A DNA stretch of 64,000 bases. Origin: Lacrimispora xylanisolvens. Its GTDB lineage: Bacteria; Bacillota; Clostridia; Lachnospirales; Lachnospiraceae. Under the pieces are notes generated by a model that saw nothing but the letters and a program-made list of their open reading frames with translations, was not told the DNA's origin and made no database searches. Location: contig CP070896.1 in the NCBI GenBank assembly GCA_017084465.1, positions 5,445,501 through 5,509,500 on the forward strand, in the 5' to 3' direction. Numbering within the stretch: the first letter of the stretch is position 1; each line of letters opens with the position of its first letter. Below are positions 46,749-56,336 of this stretch, in pieces. The position numbers were made by a program, and so were the translations under genes.

Positions 46749-47360
46749 GTGGAGGAAAAAGCAAAATTTATTGGAAAATTTACTGATGGTAATCTTTACT
46801 GGATCAGAGAACTGAAAACATGCGAGATTTCAGATGACAGAATTGAAATGATTACGGAGCCTGGAACTGATTTATGGCAGCGCACGTATTATGGATTTCA
46901 GAATGACAATGCTCCGGTTCTTCAGCTGAAGACGAAAGAAACGTATTTTTCCTTTATTGTAAAAACAGAGTTTGCAAGCGGACACCGCTTTGATCAGTGT
47001 GGTGTAGTCATGTATCTGGACAGTGAAAACTGGCTGAAGGCATCTGTTGAATATGAAAATGAAGAATATCAGCGATTGGGAAGTGTTGTCACAAACCATG
47101 GTTACTCAGATTGGGCAACTACAGATATTGATGCTTCTATAAAAGAAATGTGGTATCGGTTAAGCCGGCGGGAGTCTGATTATTGCATCGAATGCAGTCT
47201 GGACGGAGTCAACTTTAAGCAGATGCGAATCTGTCATATGTGGGAAGGTGCAGGAGAGATATCTTTTGGGATCTATGCCTGCAGCCCGGAAGACTCTTCC
47301 TTTAAAGCAGTGTTTACACAGATGAATATCACGGAATGTATGTGGAAGGAACACAAATAA
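46749..47360 (+). CDS. DUF1349-family protein (concanavalin-like fold)
   Basis: 203 residues. LWQRTYYGFQNDNAPVLQLKT, FDQCGVVMYLDSENWLKASVEYENEEYQRLGSVVTNHGYSDWAT, WYRLSRRESDYCIECSLDGVNF, ISFGIYACSPEDSSFKAVF match DUF1349, often a glycan-related beta-sandwich. No signal peptide. The start is GTG 46749 after AAGGGGGAATTTTCT. Confidence 0.8.
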   Translation: MEEKAKFIGKFTDGNLYWIRELKTCEISDDRIEMITEPGTDLWQRTYYGFQNDNAPVLQLKTKETYFSFIVKTEFASGHRFDQCGVVMYLDSENWLKASVEYENEEYQRLGSVVTNHGYSDWATTDIDASIKEMWYRLSRRESDYCIECSLDGVNFKQMRICHMWEGAGEISFGIYACSPEDSSFKAVFTQMNITECMWKEHK

Positions 47361-47373
47361 GTTGATTTTGAGA

Positions 47374-47405
47374 AAGCCTTGAGTGGAAATACTCGGGGTT
47401 TTTTT
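47374..47405 (+). terminator. Terminator after DUF1349 gene
   Basis: CCTTGAGT pairs with ACTCGGGG (G-U included), then a T7 run. Confidence 0.75.
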
Positions 47406-47462
47406 CTTTTTCCCAGAGGAGATTGACAAGAAATTAGTGTAATAAATATCCCCTCCCCTGGC

Positions 47463-47491
47463 TTGTGGGTAAATCCACATTAAAGTATAAT
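47463..47491 (+). promoter_or_regulatory. Promoter of the methyltransferase/ABC operon
   Basis: TTGTGG (47463-47468), 17 bases, TATAAT (47486-47491). The -35 and spacer include an inverted repeat TGTGG-GTAAAT-CCACA that could be an operator. The next ~65 bases to the ATG are an untranslated leader. Confidence 0.6.
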
Positions 47492-47559
47492 TGCAACTAT
47501 GTGAAAATGGTACATTCGCGTAGTTTTACATTGTACAGACAGAACTGGGGGCAGATTTA

Positions 47560-48292
47560 ATGAACAGAGATGAACGACAGAAACCATGGGGAGATGGGGA
47601 GGACTATAATCGTTATATAGTATCAGAACTGGCATCCTTTCGAAAAGATGCATGGAAAAGACAGATTGGAAAACATCTGAATGGAAGAAAAGGGTTAAAA
47701 ATATTGGATGCCGGCACAGGACCCGGCTTTTGCGTGTATTCTTTCAGAGGAAGGACAACAGGTGACGGGGATTGACTATTCGGACGGAATGATAGCATGT
47801 GCCAAAGATAATGCAAAAAAGCTGGGAGTGTCAGCAGATTTTAAGAAAATGGATCTTAATCAGCTGGAGTTTGAGGATGAGGAATTTGATGTGATTGTTA
47901 CAAGAAATGTTACTTGGACATTGGAGTATCCCAAACAAGTCTACAATGAATGGAAGCGGATCTTAAAGAAGAACGGAAGGCTCTTAATTTATGACGCCAA
48001 CTGGCATCTTCATTTCTTTGATGAAGAAAAACTTAAGCGTGTCAGAGAAAGAGAAGAACGTTACTTACATAAATATGGACAAAAAGAGGTGGTAGCAATT
48101 GAAAATATGGAATTCTTTGCGGCCTCTCCACTAACAAGTACACTGCGTCCGGTATGGGATAAACAGACACTTGAGAATATGGGCATGAGTGTACAGATAC
48201 AGGATAATATTGGTGAAAACGTGTATGAAGAATGGGAAAAGGATCTCTATGGTGAGTCTCCCTTATTCGAAATTTGTGCCACAAAATGTTGA
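47560..48292 (+). CDS. Class I SAM-dependent methyltransferase 1, frameshifted
   Basis: About 244 residues after repair. The SAM-binding motif I (GLKILDAGTGPG) ends one frame; the other resumes with FACILSEEGQQVTGIDYSDGMIACAKDN and motifs NQLEFEDEEFDVIVTRNVTWTLEYPKQ. The break is near 47730 (T4 run). It is related to the methyltransferase at 53486 (shared 'VTRNV.WTL' and C-terminal RP.WD...L). It is the first gene of an operon with a nickel/peptide-type ABC transporter. The substrate is unknown; a metal-binding small molecule is possible. Confidence 0.8.
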
Positions 48293-48311
48293 TGAAGGGA
48301 TTGTATAAAAG

Positions 48312-49247
48312 GTGACAAAGAAAACCATAGCCAGTCGTATCTTGCAGATAATCATCGTATTGTTTGGAATTGGGTTCTTGACATTCGGCCTTACTTATCT
48401 TGCGCCCGGTGATCCTGTAAAGGCAATGTATGCCGCAAACGGAAGTGTTCCCAGCGAAGAAGTGGTAGAAGCTATGCGGGAGAAAATGGGTTTAAACAAC
48501 CCTTTTCCGGTACGATATATCAACTGGTTATTTAGTTGCCTCCACGGAGATCTGGGCACTTCCTATTCACTGAATAAACCGGTTGTGTCTGTGCTGCTGC
48601 AAAGATTGTGGCCCACATTAAAACTTACACTGTTTTCAATGATTCTCATGCTTGCAATATCCGTCCCATTCGGTGTACTTTCAGCAGTAAAACACAATAA
48701 GGCAGCTGACTATATCATACGAGCCTTCTCATTTGTGGGAGTTTCATTGCCAAGTTTCTGGCTTGGGGTGATGCTGATTTACATTGTTGCACTGAAGTTT
48801 AAGCTGCTTCCTGTCATATCCTCTGACACTGGGTTTAAGAAAATGATTCTGCCGGCTGTCACTCTCGCTTTTCCCATGACAGCAAAATATACCAGGCAAA
48901 TACGTGCTGCTGTATTGGAAGAATTACATCAGGATTATGTTGTAGGTGCACGGACCAGAGGATTAAAAGAAAGTACGGTTCTCTTTGGACATATCCTTCC
49001 CAATGTACTACTTCCGTTAGTCACATTGCTGGGGTTATCCTTCGGATCCCTTCTTGGGGGAACCGCAGTTGTGGAAGTCATCTTTTCTTACCCAGGGTTA
49101 GGCAATCTTGCTGTATCGGCAGTAGCTGCCAGAGATTATCCGCTGATTCAGGGATATGTTCTATGGGTTGCCCTGATCTATATGGTGATCAATCTGATTG
49201 TAGATATTGCATATGAGAAGCTGGACCCCAGGACGAAAGTGAGGTGA
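48312..49247 (+). CDS. Nickel/peptide-type ABC transporter permease (NikB/DppB-like)
   Basis: 311 residues, six helices. The family N-terminus is RILQIIIVLFGIGFLTFGLTYLAPGDPV; the EAA-like loop is VLEELHQDYVVGARTRGLKESTVLFGHILPN. The start is GTG 48312, with GAAGGG a little far upstream. It is followed by the second permease, with only a short gap. Confidence 0.9.
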   Translation: MTKKTIASRILQIIIVLFGIGFLTFGLTYLAPGDPVKAMYAANGSVPSEEVVEAMREKMGLNNPFPVRYINWLFSCLHGDLGTSYSLNKPVVSVLLQRLWPTLKLTLFSMILMLAISVPFGVLSAVKHNKAADYIIRAFSFVGVSLPSFWLGVMLIYIVALKFKLLPVISSDTGFKKMILPAVTLAFPMTAKYTRQIRAAVLEELHQDYVVGARTRGLKESTVLFGHILPNVLLPLVTLLGLSFGSLLGGTAVVEVIFSYPGLGNLAVSAVAARDYPLIQGYVLWVALIYMVINLIVDIAYEKLDPRTKVR

Positions 49248-49272
49248 GAGACATACAGAAGATACTTGCATT

Positions 49273-50083
49273 TTGCAAAAAAATCATAAACAGTTTACGG
49301 TGTTTTGTATCTTAGCTATTGTTGTTATTGGGGCAGCTGTTTTTGCTCCTTCTATAGCTCCCCATAACCCATATGAAGCGGTGATAACAAACGCGGAACA
49401 ACCGCCGGATGCAAACTACTGGTTTGGAACAGATAAACTGGGACGAGACCTGTTTTCCCGAGTTATATATGGAACACGGACGTCTCTGACTTCGGCACTT
49501 CTCTTAGTGGTGATTACACTTTTTGTTGGCTCGGCACTTGGCATTTTGGCAGGCTATTTCGGCGGAATCACCGATTCTGTTATTATGAGAATTTCTGATA
49601 TGATGATTTCATTTCCCGGACTTGTACTGGCAATCGCAATTGCCGGAATTCTAGGTCCCAGTCTTTTGAATGCCGTTATTGCAATTGTAGCTGTCAGCTG
49701 GACAAAGTATGCGCGTCTCGCCCGGAGCCTTGTACTTAGAATAAAGCATAAGGATTATATGTCGGCAGCTGTACTGACTGGATCGAAGACTGGTTATATC
49801 CTTAGAAACTATATATGTAAAATGATTATGCCTATTTTGATTGTTACGGCTGCTACAGATATTGGCACAATGATGCTTGAAATAGCTGCACTTTCCTTTC
49901 TTGGATTTGGAGCACAGCCACCTATTCCTGAATGGGGAATGATGCTGAGTGAGGGACGCGCTTATTTACAGACCGCCCCCTGGATGATGTTTTTTCCAGG
50001 CCTGGCTGTATTTATTGTTGTTGCTGTATTTAATTTGCTGGGGGGATAGTCTGAGAGATATCCTGGATCCGTTAAGTGATTGA
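49273..50083 (+). CDS. Nickel/peptide-type ABC transporter permease (NikC/DppC-like), frameshifted at end
   Basis: About 269 residues. VFAPSIAPHNPYEAV, YWFGTDKLGRDLFSRVIYGTRTSL and the EAA loop MSAAVLTGSKTGYILRNYICK mark the DppC family. The frame ends FNLLGG* at the G6 run near 50040-50045; dropping one G gives the family ending GDSLRDILDPLSD, stopping at 50083. The start is uncertain: TTG 49273 has no good ribosome site, and GTG 49244 in another frame (RDIQKILAFCKK) would fit if the A7 run at 49276-49282 is wrong by one. Confidence 0.88.
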
Positions 50084-50109
50084 TAAAAGACCGGCAGCAG
50101 GAGGAAATT

Positions 50110-50898
50110 ATGCTGGAAATACAAAACATTACGGTTAATTATAATAAAAGCGGCAAACCAGCAGTTGAAAATTTCTCACTGGCTGTAAAACAGGGAGAAA
50201 TCTGTTGTCTGGTGGGAGAAAGCGGAAGCGGGAAAACTTCTGTTATCCGTGCAGTTATGGGGAATCTGTCTGGACAGGGAATGGTAGCACAGGGAGACAT
50301 CTTCTTTGAGGGAGAATCCCTTTTATCCTATACTGCAAATGACTGGAGAACGATTTACGGTACAGAAATTTCTATGATTTTTCAGGATTCAGGAGCCATG
50401 TTGAATCCAATCCGTACAATTGGTTCTCAGTTTGTTGAATATATCCGCGCCCATGGAGCTTATACCAGAAAAGAAGCGTGGAAAAAAGGTGTACTGATGC
50501 TGGAAGGCGCATGTCTGCCTGATGGGGAGAACATCATGAAATCCTATCCGTTTCAACTTTCAGGCGGTATGAAACAGCGTGTCGGTATCGCGTTTGCCAT
50601 GGCCTTTAAGCCGAAGCTGCTGCTTGCCGATGAGCCTACCAGCGCACTGGATATCACAATGCAGGCGCAGATGATCCGCCAGATGATGAAACTGAGAGAG
50701 GAGTACGGCACCAGCATTATTGTGATAACCCATAACCTGGCTCTAGCCGCATATATGTCGGATCATATTGTGGTGATGAAAGACGGAAAAATAGCAGACA
50801 GCGGTGACAGAGATCACATTTTGCATCATTCCCAGGCTGAATATACAAAGAAGCTCTTATCTGCGGTGCCGTCTTTGGGAGGTTATTATTATGTTTGA
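50110..50898 (+). CDS. ABC transporter ATP-binding protein (NikD/DppD-like)
   Basis: 262 residues. Walker A GESGSGKTS, Q-loop MIFQDSGAMLNPIRTIGSQF, signature LSGGMKQRVGIAFAM, Walker B LLLADEPTSALD, H-loop ITHNLALA. ATG 50110 after CAGGAGGAAATT is preferred over the upstream GTG 50080. It overlaps the second ATPase by 8 bases. Confidence 0.92.
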   Translation: MLEIQNITVNYNKSGKPAVENFSLAVKQGEICCLVGESGSGKTSVIRAVMGNLSGQGMVAQGDIFFEGESLLSYTANDWRTIYGTEISMIFQDSGAMLNPIRTIGSQFVEYIRAHGAYTRKEAWKKGVLMLEGACLPDGENIMKSYPFQLSGGMKQRVGIAFAMAFKPKLLLADEPTSALDITMQAQMIRQMMKLREEYGTSIIVITHNLALAAYMSDHIVVMKDGKIADSGDRDHILHHSQAEYTKKLLSAVPSLGGYYYV

Positions 50899-51874
50899 AC
50901 CGGATGATCTGATTATTGAGGCCAGGCATCTTACAAAATCATATCAACTATCCAGGCATAGAATTCTGACTGCCTGTGATGATGTCAGCCTTAATTTCTA
51001 CAAAAACCGGACCCTTGGTATTGTTGGAGAAAGTGGCTGCGGAAAAAGTACTTTTATGCGAATGGCAGTGGGGCTGGAAAAACCGACTTCCGGGGAAATA
51101 TTGTTTCATGGGAAAAATATCACAGAGCGAAAAGGCGAAGAACTTCGTCTAAGCCGCAGAAACATTCAGATGATTTTTCAGGATCCTGGGGAAGCATTTC
51201 ACCCCCGGATGAAAGTAAAAGAAATAATTTGTGAACCGCTTTACAATTTTAATGTGATTAAGAAAAAAGAAATGGATTCAAAAGCCAGAGAACTTCTTGA
51301 AATGGTAGAACTTCCTGGCAGCTTTGCAGAACGTTATCCCCATGACATGAGTGGCGGTCAGCGTCAGCGTATCGGTATTGCCAGAGCATTGGCACTGGAA
51401 CCGGAAGTGATTATTTGTGATGAAATAACTTCAGCTCTTGATGTTTCTGTGCAGCAGACGATAGTGGAGCTGCTTTTAGATCTGCAAAAGAGGAAACAGA
51501 TATCCATAGGCTTTATCAGCCATGATCTGGCATTGGTACAGCAATTTGCACACCAGATAGCAGTTATGTATCTGGGCAATGTTGTTGAGATTATAAACGG
51601 AAAAGAAGTCAGCACAAAAGCCCGACACCCATATACACAAGCGTTACTGGATTCTATTTTTGACCTTAACATGGATTTTTCAAAGGAAATAGTCAGCATG
51701 GATAGTGAAATACCAAGTCCATTGAATGTACCAGAGGGCTGTACTTTCCAAAACCGCTGTATTCATTGTAAGGATGTATGCCGGGCAGAAAAACCAGGAC
51801 TATGGGAGATAGAACCCGATCATCTGGTAGCATGCCATCAATTTAATCGTTTTAAATACCGGGAGGATAAATGA
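50891..51874 (+). CDS. ABC transporter ATP-binding protein (NikE/DppF-like)
   Basis: 327 residues. Walker A GESGCGKST, signature MSGGQRQRIGIARAL, Walker B VIICDEITSALD, H-loop SHDLALV, and the oligopeptide/nickel C-terminal domain (RHPYTQALL...CTFQNRCIHCKDVCRAEKP) with a cysteine cluster. The ATG at 50891 follows GGGAGG inside the previous gene. It overlaps the binding-protein gene by 4 bases. Confidence 0.92.
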   Translation: MFEPDDLIIEARHLTKSYQLSRHRILTACDDVSLNFYKNRTLGIVGESGCGKSTFMRMAVGLEKPTSGEILFHGKNITERKGEELRLSRRNIQMIFQDPGEAFHPRMKVKEIICEPLYNFNVIKKKEMDSKARELLEMVELPGSFAERYPHDMSGGQRQRIGIARALALEPEVIICDEITSALDVSVQQTIVELLLDLQKRKQISIGFISHDLALVQQFAHQIAVMYLGNVVEIINGKEVSTKARHPYTQALLDSIFDLNMDFSKEIVSMDSEIPSPLNVPEGCTFQNRCIHCKDVCRAEKPGLWEIEPDHLVACHQFNRFKYREDK

Positions 51875-53461
51875 AGATAGCAGGAGTTAAAAAAATATTT
51901 GCCCTTTTTGTGTCAGCAGCTATGTTAGGCAGCTTATTGTCTGGATGCGGATCTGCGGCAGGAAATGTGAAGACATCAACTGGCGCAGAAAAAGGTAAAA
52001 AGACACTGGTGATCGGAAGCGGTCAGTCTGCGGGTACTTTGGACCCCATTAAGGCTTATAATGGCTGGTATCCGGTACGTTATGGCATTTGCCAGACTTT
52101 AACTAAAATGAATGATGATTATTCCATAACCGGCTGGCTTACAGAGAATGATTATTCCTCCAATGAGGACAATACGGTATGGACTTTTAATATAAAAGAT
52201 AATGTGACATTTTCCAACGGAAACAAGCTGGATGCAGTGGCCGTTAAAAAATCTCTGGAGAATGTTTTTGAGAATGGAGAAAGGGGTGTGGAGTATTTCA
52301 CCCCTGTTTCCATAGAAGCTGACGGCCAGAAGCTGGTGATTACTACCCAAGAGCCAGAACCCATTTTGCCTAATAAGCTGGCTGATCCATTATTCTGTAT
52401 CATAGATACGTCGGTTGATAACAGCAAAATAGGGGATAACGGTCCAATCGGAACTGGTCCGTATGTATGTGAATCATTTGATACTGCCACAAAGAAATGT
52501 GTGGTAGTTAAAAACCAGAATTACTGGAATGGTGAAGTAAAGATGGATCGGATTGAATTCATTTATTCTGAGGACCAGTCCACAATCAGTATGGGACTTC
52601 AGTCAGGTGACTTTGATGCGGTCTATAATGTCAGCATGAATGATATTGGTACATTTGAAAAAAACAGCGATTATAAAATTAAAACAAACCCCAGTGGGCG
52701 TACTACCATCGGTTTTATGAATCAGAACGGACCGTTGCGGGATAAAGTACTTCGTGAGGCAGTTCTTCAGATGCAGGATAAAGATTCTTACTGCAAAGTT
52801 TTGCTGAAAAATCAGTATGTTCCAGGGAAAACACTTATAACTTCCGCATCCGATTATGGATATGATACGCTGACGGATCCCAATGCTTACAATCCTGAGA
52901 ATGCCAAAAAACTGTTGGATGAAGCAGGCTATACCGATACGGATGGAGATGGTTTCCGTGAAACTCCTGCTGGAGAGCCGTTCAACCTTCGTTTCGTCTA
53001 TTATACCGGACGCCCGGAACAGCAGATCGTTGTGGAGGCAGCTCAGGCAGCAATGGCCAAGGTGGGAATCAAAGTCACCCCAGAAGTTCATGATACCCAG
53101 ACCGTTATGGATATGCAAAAGACAGGTGATTATGATTTGCTTTGTATGAGCATTAACATCATGAACTGCGGAGACCCTGAGAACCAGATCAACACCTATT
53201 TTAAAGCGGGCGGTTCCTATAATGCGACTGGATATAACAGCGAAGAGTTTAATTCTCTTATGGACCAGGTGCATGTAAGCGCAGATCCGATACAAAGAAA
53301 AGATTTGATTAAACAGGCTGAGCAGGTTCTTTTAAATGATGGTGCAGCAATTTATTTGTTATCCCATAATGAACTTTGTTATGAAAAAACATATTGACGG
53401 AATTAATTCTACCCCTGCAGATTTCTACTGGGTTGATGAAAACACAACGATAAATAATTAG
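51871..53461 (+). CDS. Nickel/peptide-type solute-binding lipoprotein (NikA-like), frameshifted at 3' end
   Basis: About 530 residues. Signal and lipobox: ALFVSAAMLGSLLSGC. Family 5 features: LVIGSGQSAGTLDPIKAYNGWY, VWTFNIKDNVTFSNGNKLDAVAVKKSLENV, GTGPYVCESFD and LRFVYYTGRPEQQIV. The frame stops at 53397 (ELCYEKTY*); after the A6 run the other frame gives HIDGINSTPADFYWVDENTTINN and stops at 53461, the usual family ending. Nickel or a nickel chelate is attractive because of the LarA gene downstream, but peptides cannot be excluded. Confidence 0.88.
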
Positions 53462-53485
53462 CAGGCATTGGAGGAGTAGTTACTT

Positions 53486-54229
53486 ATGAGTGAATTAAAT
53501 GACATAAATTTAAATAAAAAGATAAAAGAAGAGATGGCAGACTACTGGTCCTCACGCGCAGAGATGTTTAATGAACTAAAAATACAGGAGCTGAATTCTG
53601 ATATGCGCGGTCGATGGCTGAAGGAACTTCAAACCTATCTTCCTGCTAAAAAAGGTCTTAAAATTCTGGATATTGGCACAGGAACAGGTTTTTTCTGCTT
53701 TTTACTCGGGGCGGAAGGCCACGATCTGACGGGGATTGATCTCACTGAGAAAATGATCCTGGAAGCAAGAAAATCATCGGCAATTCTTGGAATACCTGCT
53801 GAATTTTATGTAATGGATGCAGAGATGCCGGATTTTCCAGATAACAGCTTCGATGCGATTGTCACCCGAAATGTGGCATGGACATTGCCGGATCTTAAAA
53901 AAGCTTATGAGAAATGGCATAGTCTTTTAAAAGAGGATGGCGTACTTATTAATTTTGACGGAGATTACAGCAGAGAGAATGAACAGCAAAAACTTCCGGA
54001 AAATCATGCACATTCAAAGATTACGCAGGAACAGTGGAGTGCATATGAACATTTAAAAACGGAACTGCGCCCCATCTCAAATCCAAGACCTGCATGGGAT
54101 GTTCAACTTCTGAAATCTGCAGGATTTAAGGAGATCAGGCTGGATGAACAGGTGGGAGACAGAATTTACAGTGAAATAAACCAATTTTATAATCCTACCC
54201 CTATTTTCACAATAGCAGCAAGAAAATAA
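53486..54229 (+). CDS. Class I SAM-dependent methyltransferase 2
   Basis: 247 residues. Motif I GLKILDIGTGTGFFCFLL, GIDLTEKMILEARKSS, DAIVTRNVAWTLPDLKKAYEKWHSLLKEDG. It is a paralogue of the methyltransferase at 47560; the intact GTGTGFFCFL block here shows where the first one is damaged. GGAGGAGTAGTTACTT precedes the ATG. Its pairing with the transporter suggests that both enzymes methylate a ligand or cargo of the transporter (inference). Confidence 0.9.
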   Translation: MSELNDINLNKKIKEEMADYWSSRAEMFNELKIQELNSDMRGRWLKELQTYLPAKKGLKILDIGTGTGFFCFLLGAEGHDLTGIDLTEKMILEARKSSAILGIPAEFYVMDAEMPDFPDNSFDAIVTRNVAWTLPDLKKAYEKWHSLLKEDGVLINFDGDYSRENEQQKLPENHAHSKITQEQWSAYEHLKTELRPISNPRPAWDVQLLKSAGFKEIRLDEQVGDRIYSEINQFYNPTPIFTIAARK

Positions 54230-54288
54230 TAACAGATTGAGTTACTTCGGATGTTTCTCCTCCATACATGCTTGACCTGCCGACGGTG

Positions 54289-54317
54289 TTGAATTAATAT
54301 GGTATTAATTGTATAAT
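54289..54317 (+). promoter_or_regulatory. Promoter of the lactate regulator gene
   Basis: TTGAAT-N17-TATAAT (54289-54294, 54312-54317), an excellent sigma-A promoter 33 bases before the regulator's ATG at 54351. Confidence 0.65.
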
Positions 54318-54350
54318 ATGACTAAGCATGTCAGCAAGCAGGAGGATAAG

Positions 54351-55046
54351 ATGTTCAGCCCAATTAAAAACACGAAGGTTTATGAACAGGTAATGGATCA
54401 GATCAGGGAAATGATTGACAACGGAGTTCTGAAAAAAGGAGACAAGCTTCCTTCTGAGAGAGATTTAGTTGAAGAATTACAGGTGAGCAGAGCATCAATC
54501 CGGGAAGCTCTTCGGGCGTTGGAAGTCATTGGATTAATCGAGTGCAGGCAGGGAGAAGGAAATTTTATTAAATCAAGCTTCCAGGATAATTTGTTTGAAC
54601 CTTTATCCATCATGTATACGTTGGAAGGAACCAATCCGGAAGACATACTGGAATTAAGAAAGATTATGGAAGTAGAGGCTTCCGGTCTGGCTGCAAAGAG
54701 AATAACGGATGAGCAATTAGGCGAATTAAGAGAAATCATGGAGCGGTTTGAACACTGTACAGATGAAAAAATGAATGCAATGATTGATAAAGAGCTGCAT
54801 TATAAGATTGCAGAGTACTCAGGAAATGTGCTGATTTTTAACATTCTAAGAACCGTTTCACATCTGGTTGATGATTTTATTAAAGATACCAGGAAATTAA
54901 TCATAGCAGATCAGGAAAAGAAAAAAACACTTTTGTTACAACATAAAGAAATCTATCTGGCCATTGAAATGCACAGCTCTGTTGCAGCACGGAAAGCGAT
55001 GCGTCAGCATCTTGATTACACCAACAAGTATATTAAAATGATCTGA
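54351..55046 (+). CDS. FadR/LldR-type GntR regulator
   Basis: 231 residues. The GntR winged helix is NGVLKKGDKLPSERDLVEELQVSRASIREALRALEVIGLIECRQGEG; the FCD sensor domain follows (LELRKIMEVEASGLAAKR, HYKIAEYSGNVLIFNILRTV, HKEIYLAIEMHSSVAARKAMRQHL), with metal-binding His/Asp typical of LldR. ATG 54351 follows CAGGAGGATAAG. It probably responds to lactate or a related hydroxyacid; TGGTCAGACCA at 56241 ahead of etfB is a candidate binding site. Confidence 0.9.
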   Translation: MFSPIKNTKVYEQVMDQIREMIDNGVLKKGDKLPSERDLVEELQVSRASIREALRALEVIGLIECRQGEGNFIKSSFQDNLFEPLSIMYTLEGTNPEDILELRKIMEVEASGLAAKRITDEQLGELREIMERFEHCTDEKMNAMIDKELHYKIAEYSGNVLIFNILRTVSHLVDDFIKDTRKLIIADQEKKKTLLLQHKEIYLAIEMHSSVAARKAMRQHLDYTNKYIKMI

Positions 55047-55060
55047 TAAGGAGAAAAAAT

Positions 55061-56106
55061 ATGTTGGAACTATACAAAGCCATTGCAGACTGTGATCCCA
55101 ATAAAAGAAATATGGTTGCGACAGTGATCGATGGAGAAGCATTGGGACAGAAGGCATTGTTTTCTGATGAGATGCTTATCTGTGAGACGAAGGAGTCCGG
55201 TTATTTTTCTGGGCATGCTGAAACCATATGGAACGTGGCAAGTGATAAAGATCAATGCAGAAAAGGGTTGATTACTCTTGATGGCAGGCGTATTTACTGT
55301 GACTGGCTGGGTCAGGAGATTCATCTGGTGATATGCGGTGCGGGGCATGTCTCAATTCCGGTAATACAGATAGGTCTCATGATGGGTTGTGAAGTCACCG
55401 TACTTGAAGACCGCCCCAATTTGCAGACAATGCCAGGCGGGCAGGAGCGACAACGGTTATTTGCGAACCATTTGAGCAGGGTCTGAGCCAGGTGGAGGGC
55501 AGCAGTAATACGTATTTTGTTATTGTAACAAGAGGTCACCGCTATGATCAGACATGTCTGGAACTGATTGCCAGGAAAAAACATGCCTATATTGGAATGA
55601 TTGGAAGCCGGGCACGGGTGGCTAAGGTAAAAGAAACTGCATTGCTAAATGGCTGCGATAAGGCAGTTCTTGATCAGTTATACAGTCCCATAGGCCTGAG
55701 TATTAATGCGGAAACTCCCGTTGAAATCGGTGTTGCTATTATGGCAGAAATCATTGAAGTGAAGAACAAGAAGATGCGTTCCAGCGGATATTCCAAAGAT
55801 ATATTGCACGCCATTTTGAAGCCGGAAGAAAAAACAGGACGAAACGTTCTGGTTACTATTGTGGCAAGAAAGGGGTCTGCTCCCCGTGATGTTGGCACAA
55901 AGATGCTGGTAACGCCGGAAGGAAGGTGTATTGGAACCATTGGCGGCGGTTGTATGGAGTCAGAGGTTCTTCAGATCGCATTCCAGATGCTTCGCAGTGA
56001 CAGGGAGAAGTCCCAGCTTTACCATGTGGATATGACCGGAGCAGATGCAGAAGAGGAAGGCATGGTGTGCGGCGGGGTTATTGATGTATTGCTGGAAGTT
56101 ATTTAA
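55061..56106 (+). CDS. XdhC-family maturation factor, frameshifted near 55415
   Basis: About 348 residues. The Rossmann part (HLVICGAGHVSIPVIQIGLMMGCEVTVLEDRP) and the XdhC_CoxI part (VLVTIVARKGSAPRDVGTKMLVTPEGRCIGTIGGGCMESEV) are clear. XdhC proteins load or sulfurate molybdenum hydroxylases. The frame breaks after EDRP: NLQTMPGG... versus FADNARRAGATTVICEPFEQGLSQVEGSSNTYFVIVTRGHRYDQ. One base in the CCCC/AA/TTT stretch at 55413-55421 restores it. No molybdenum enzyme lies in the window, so its role in a lactate operon is unclear. GGAGAAAAAAT precedes the ATG. Confidence 0.82.
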
Positions 56107-56118
56107 ATCTGATGGTAC

Positions 56119-56172
56119 AAGGTCAGAACGGCTTAAAATCAAAATGATGAGCCGCTCTGACCTTTTTATTTT
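56119..56172 (+). terminator. Terminator after the XdhC gene
   Basis: AAGGTCAGAACGGCT pairs with AGCCGCTCTGACCTT, followed by TTTATTTTTA. Confidence 0.85.
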
Positions 56173-56240
56173 TATATTTTTACTAAAATTTTTGAAAATG
56201 TATAGATGTTTTTCTAATATTGTGATATTATGGCAATAAG

Positions 56241-56251
56241 TGGTCAGACCA
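56241..56251. promoter_or_regulatory. Candidate FadR/LldR-type operator ahead of etfB
   Basis: TGGTCAGACCA, a perfect TGGT-N3-ACCA dyad matching the TNGTNNNACNA pattern of FadR-subfamily GntR regulators, in the leader of the Etf/lactate dehydrogenase operon. Confidence 0.6.
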
Positions 56252-56336
56252 TTATACCAATTAAGCAATACAAATTCATGTTACGTTTGTATGATTTGCC
56301 ACACTATATTTAATACATAGAAAGAGAGGGATACGA

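Noticed and set aside
47380..47560. Metal or SAM riboswitch ahead of the methyltransferase/ABC operon
   Set aside because: Only ~70 bases of leader after the promoter, with no multi-stem core I recognise.
52603..53295. 230-codon minus-strand ORF within the binding-protein gene
   Set aside because: Long, but entirely antisense to a clear conserved lipoprotein, Cys/His/Ile-rich as is typical of shadow frames, and no ribosome site.
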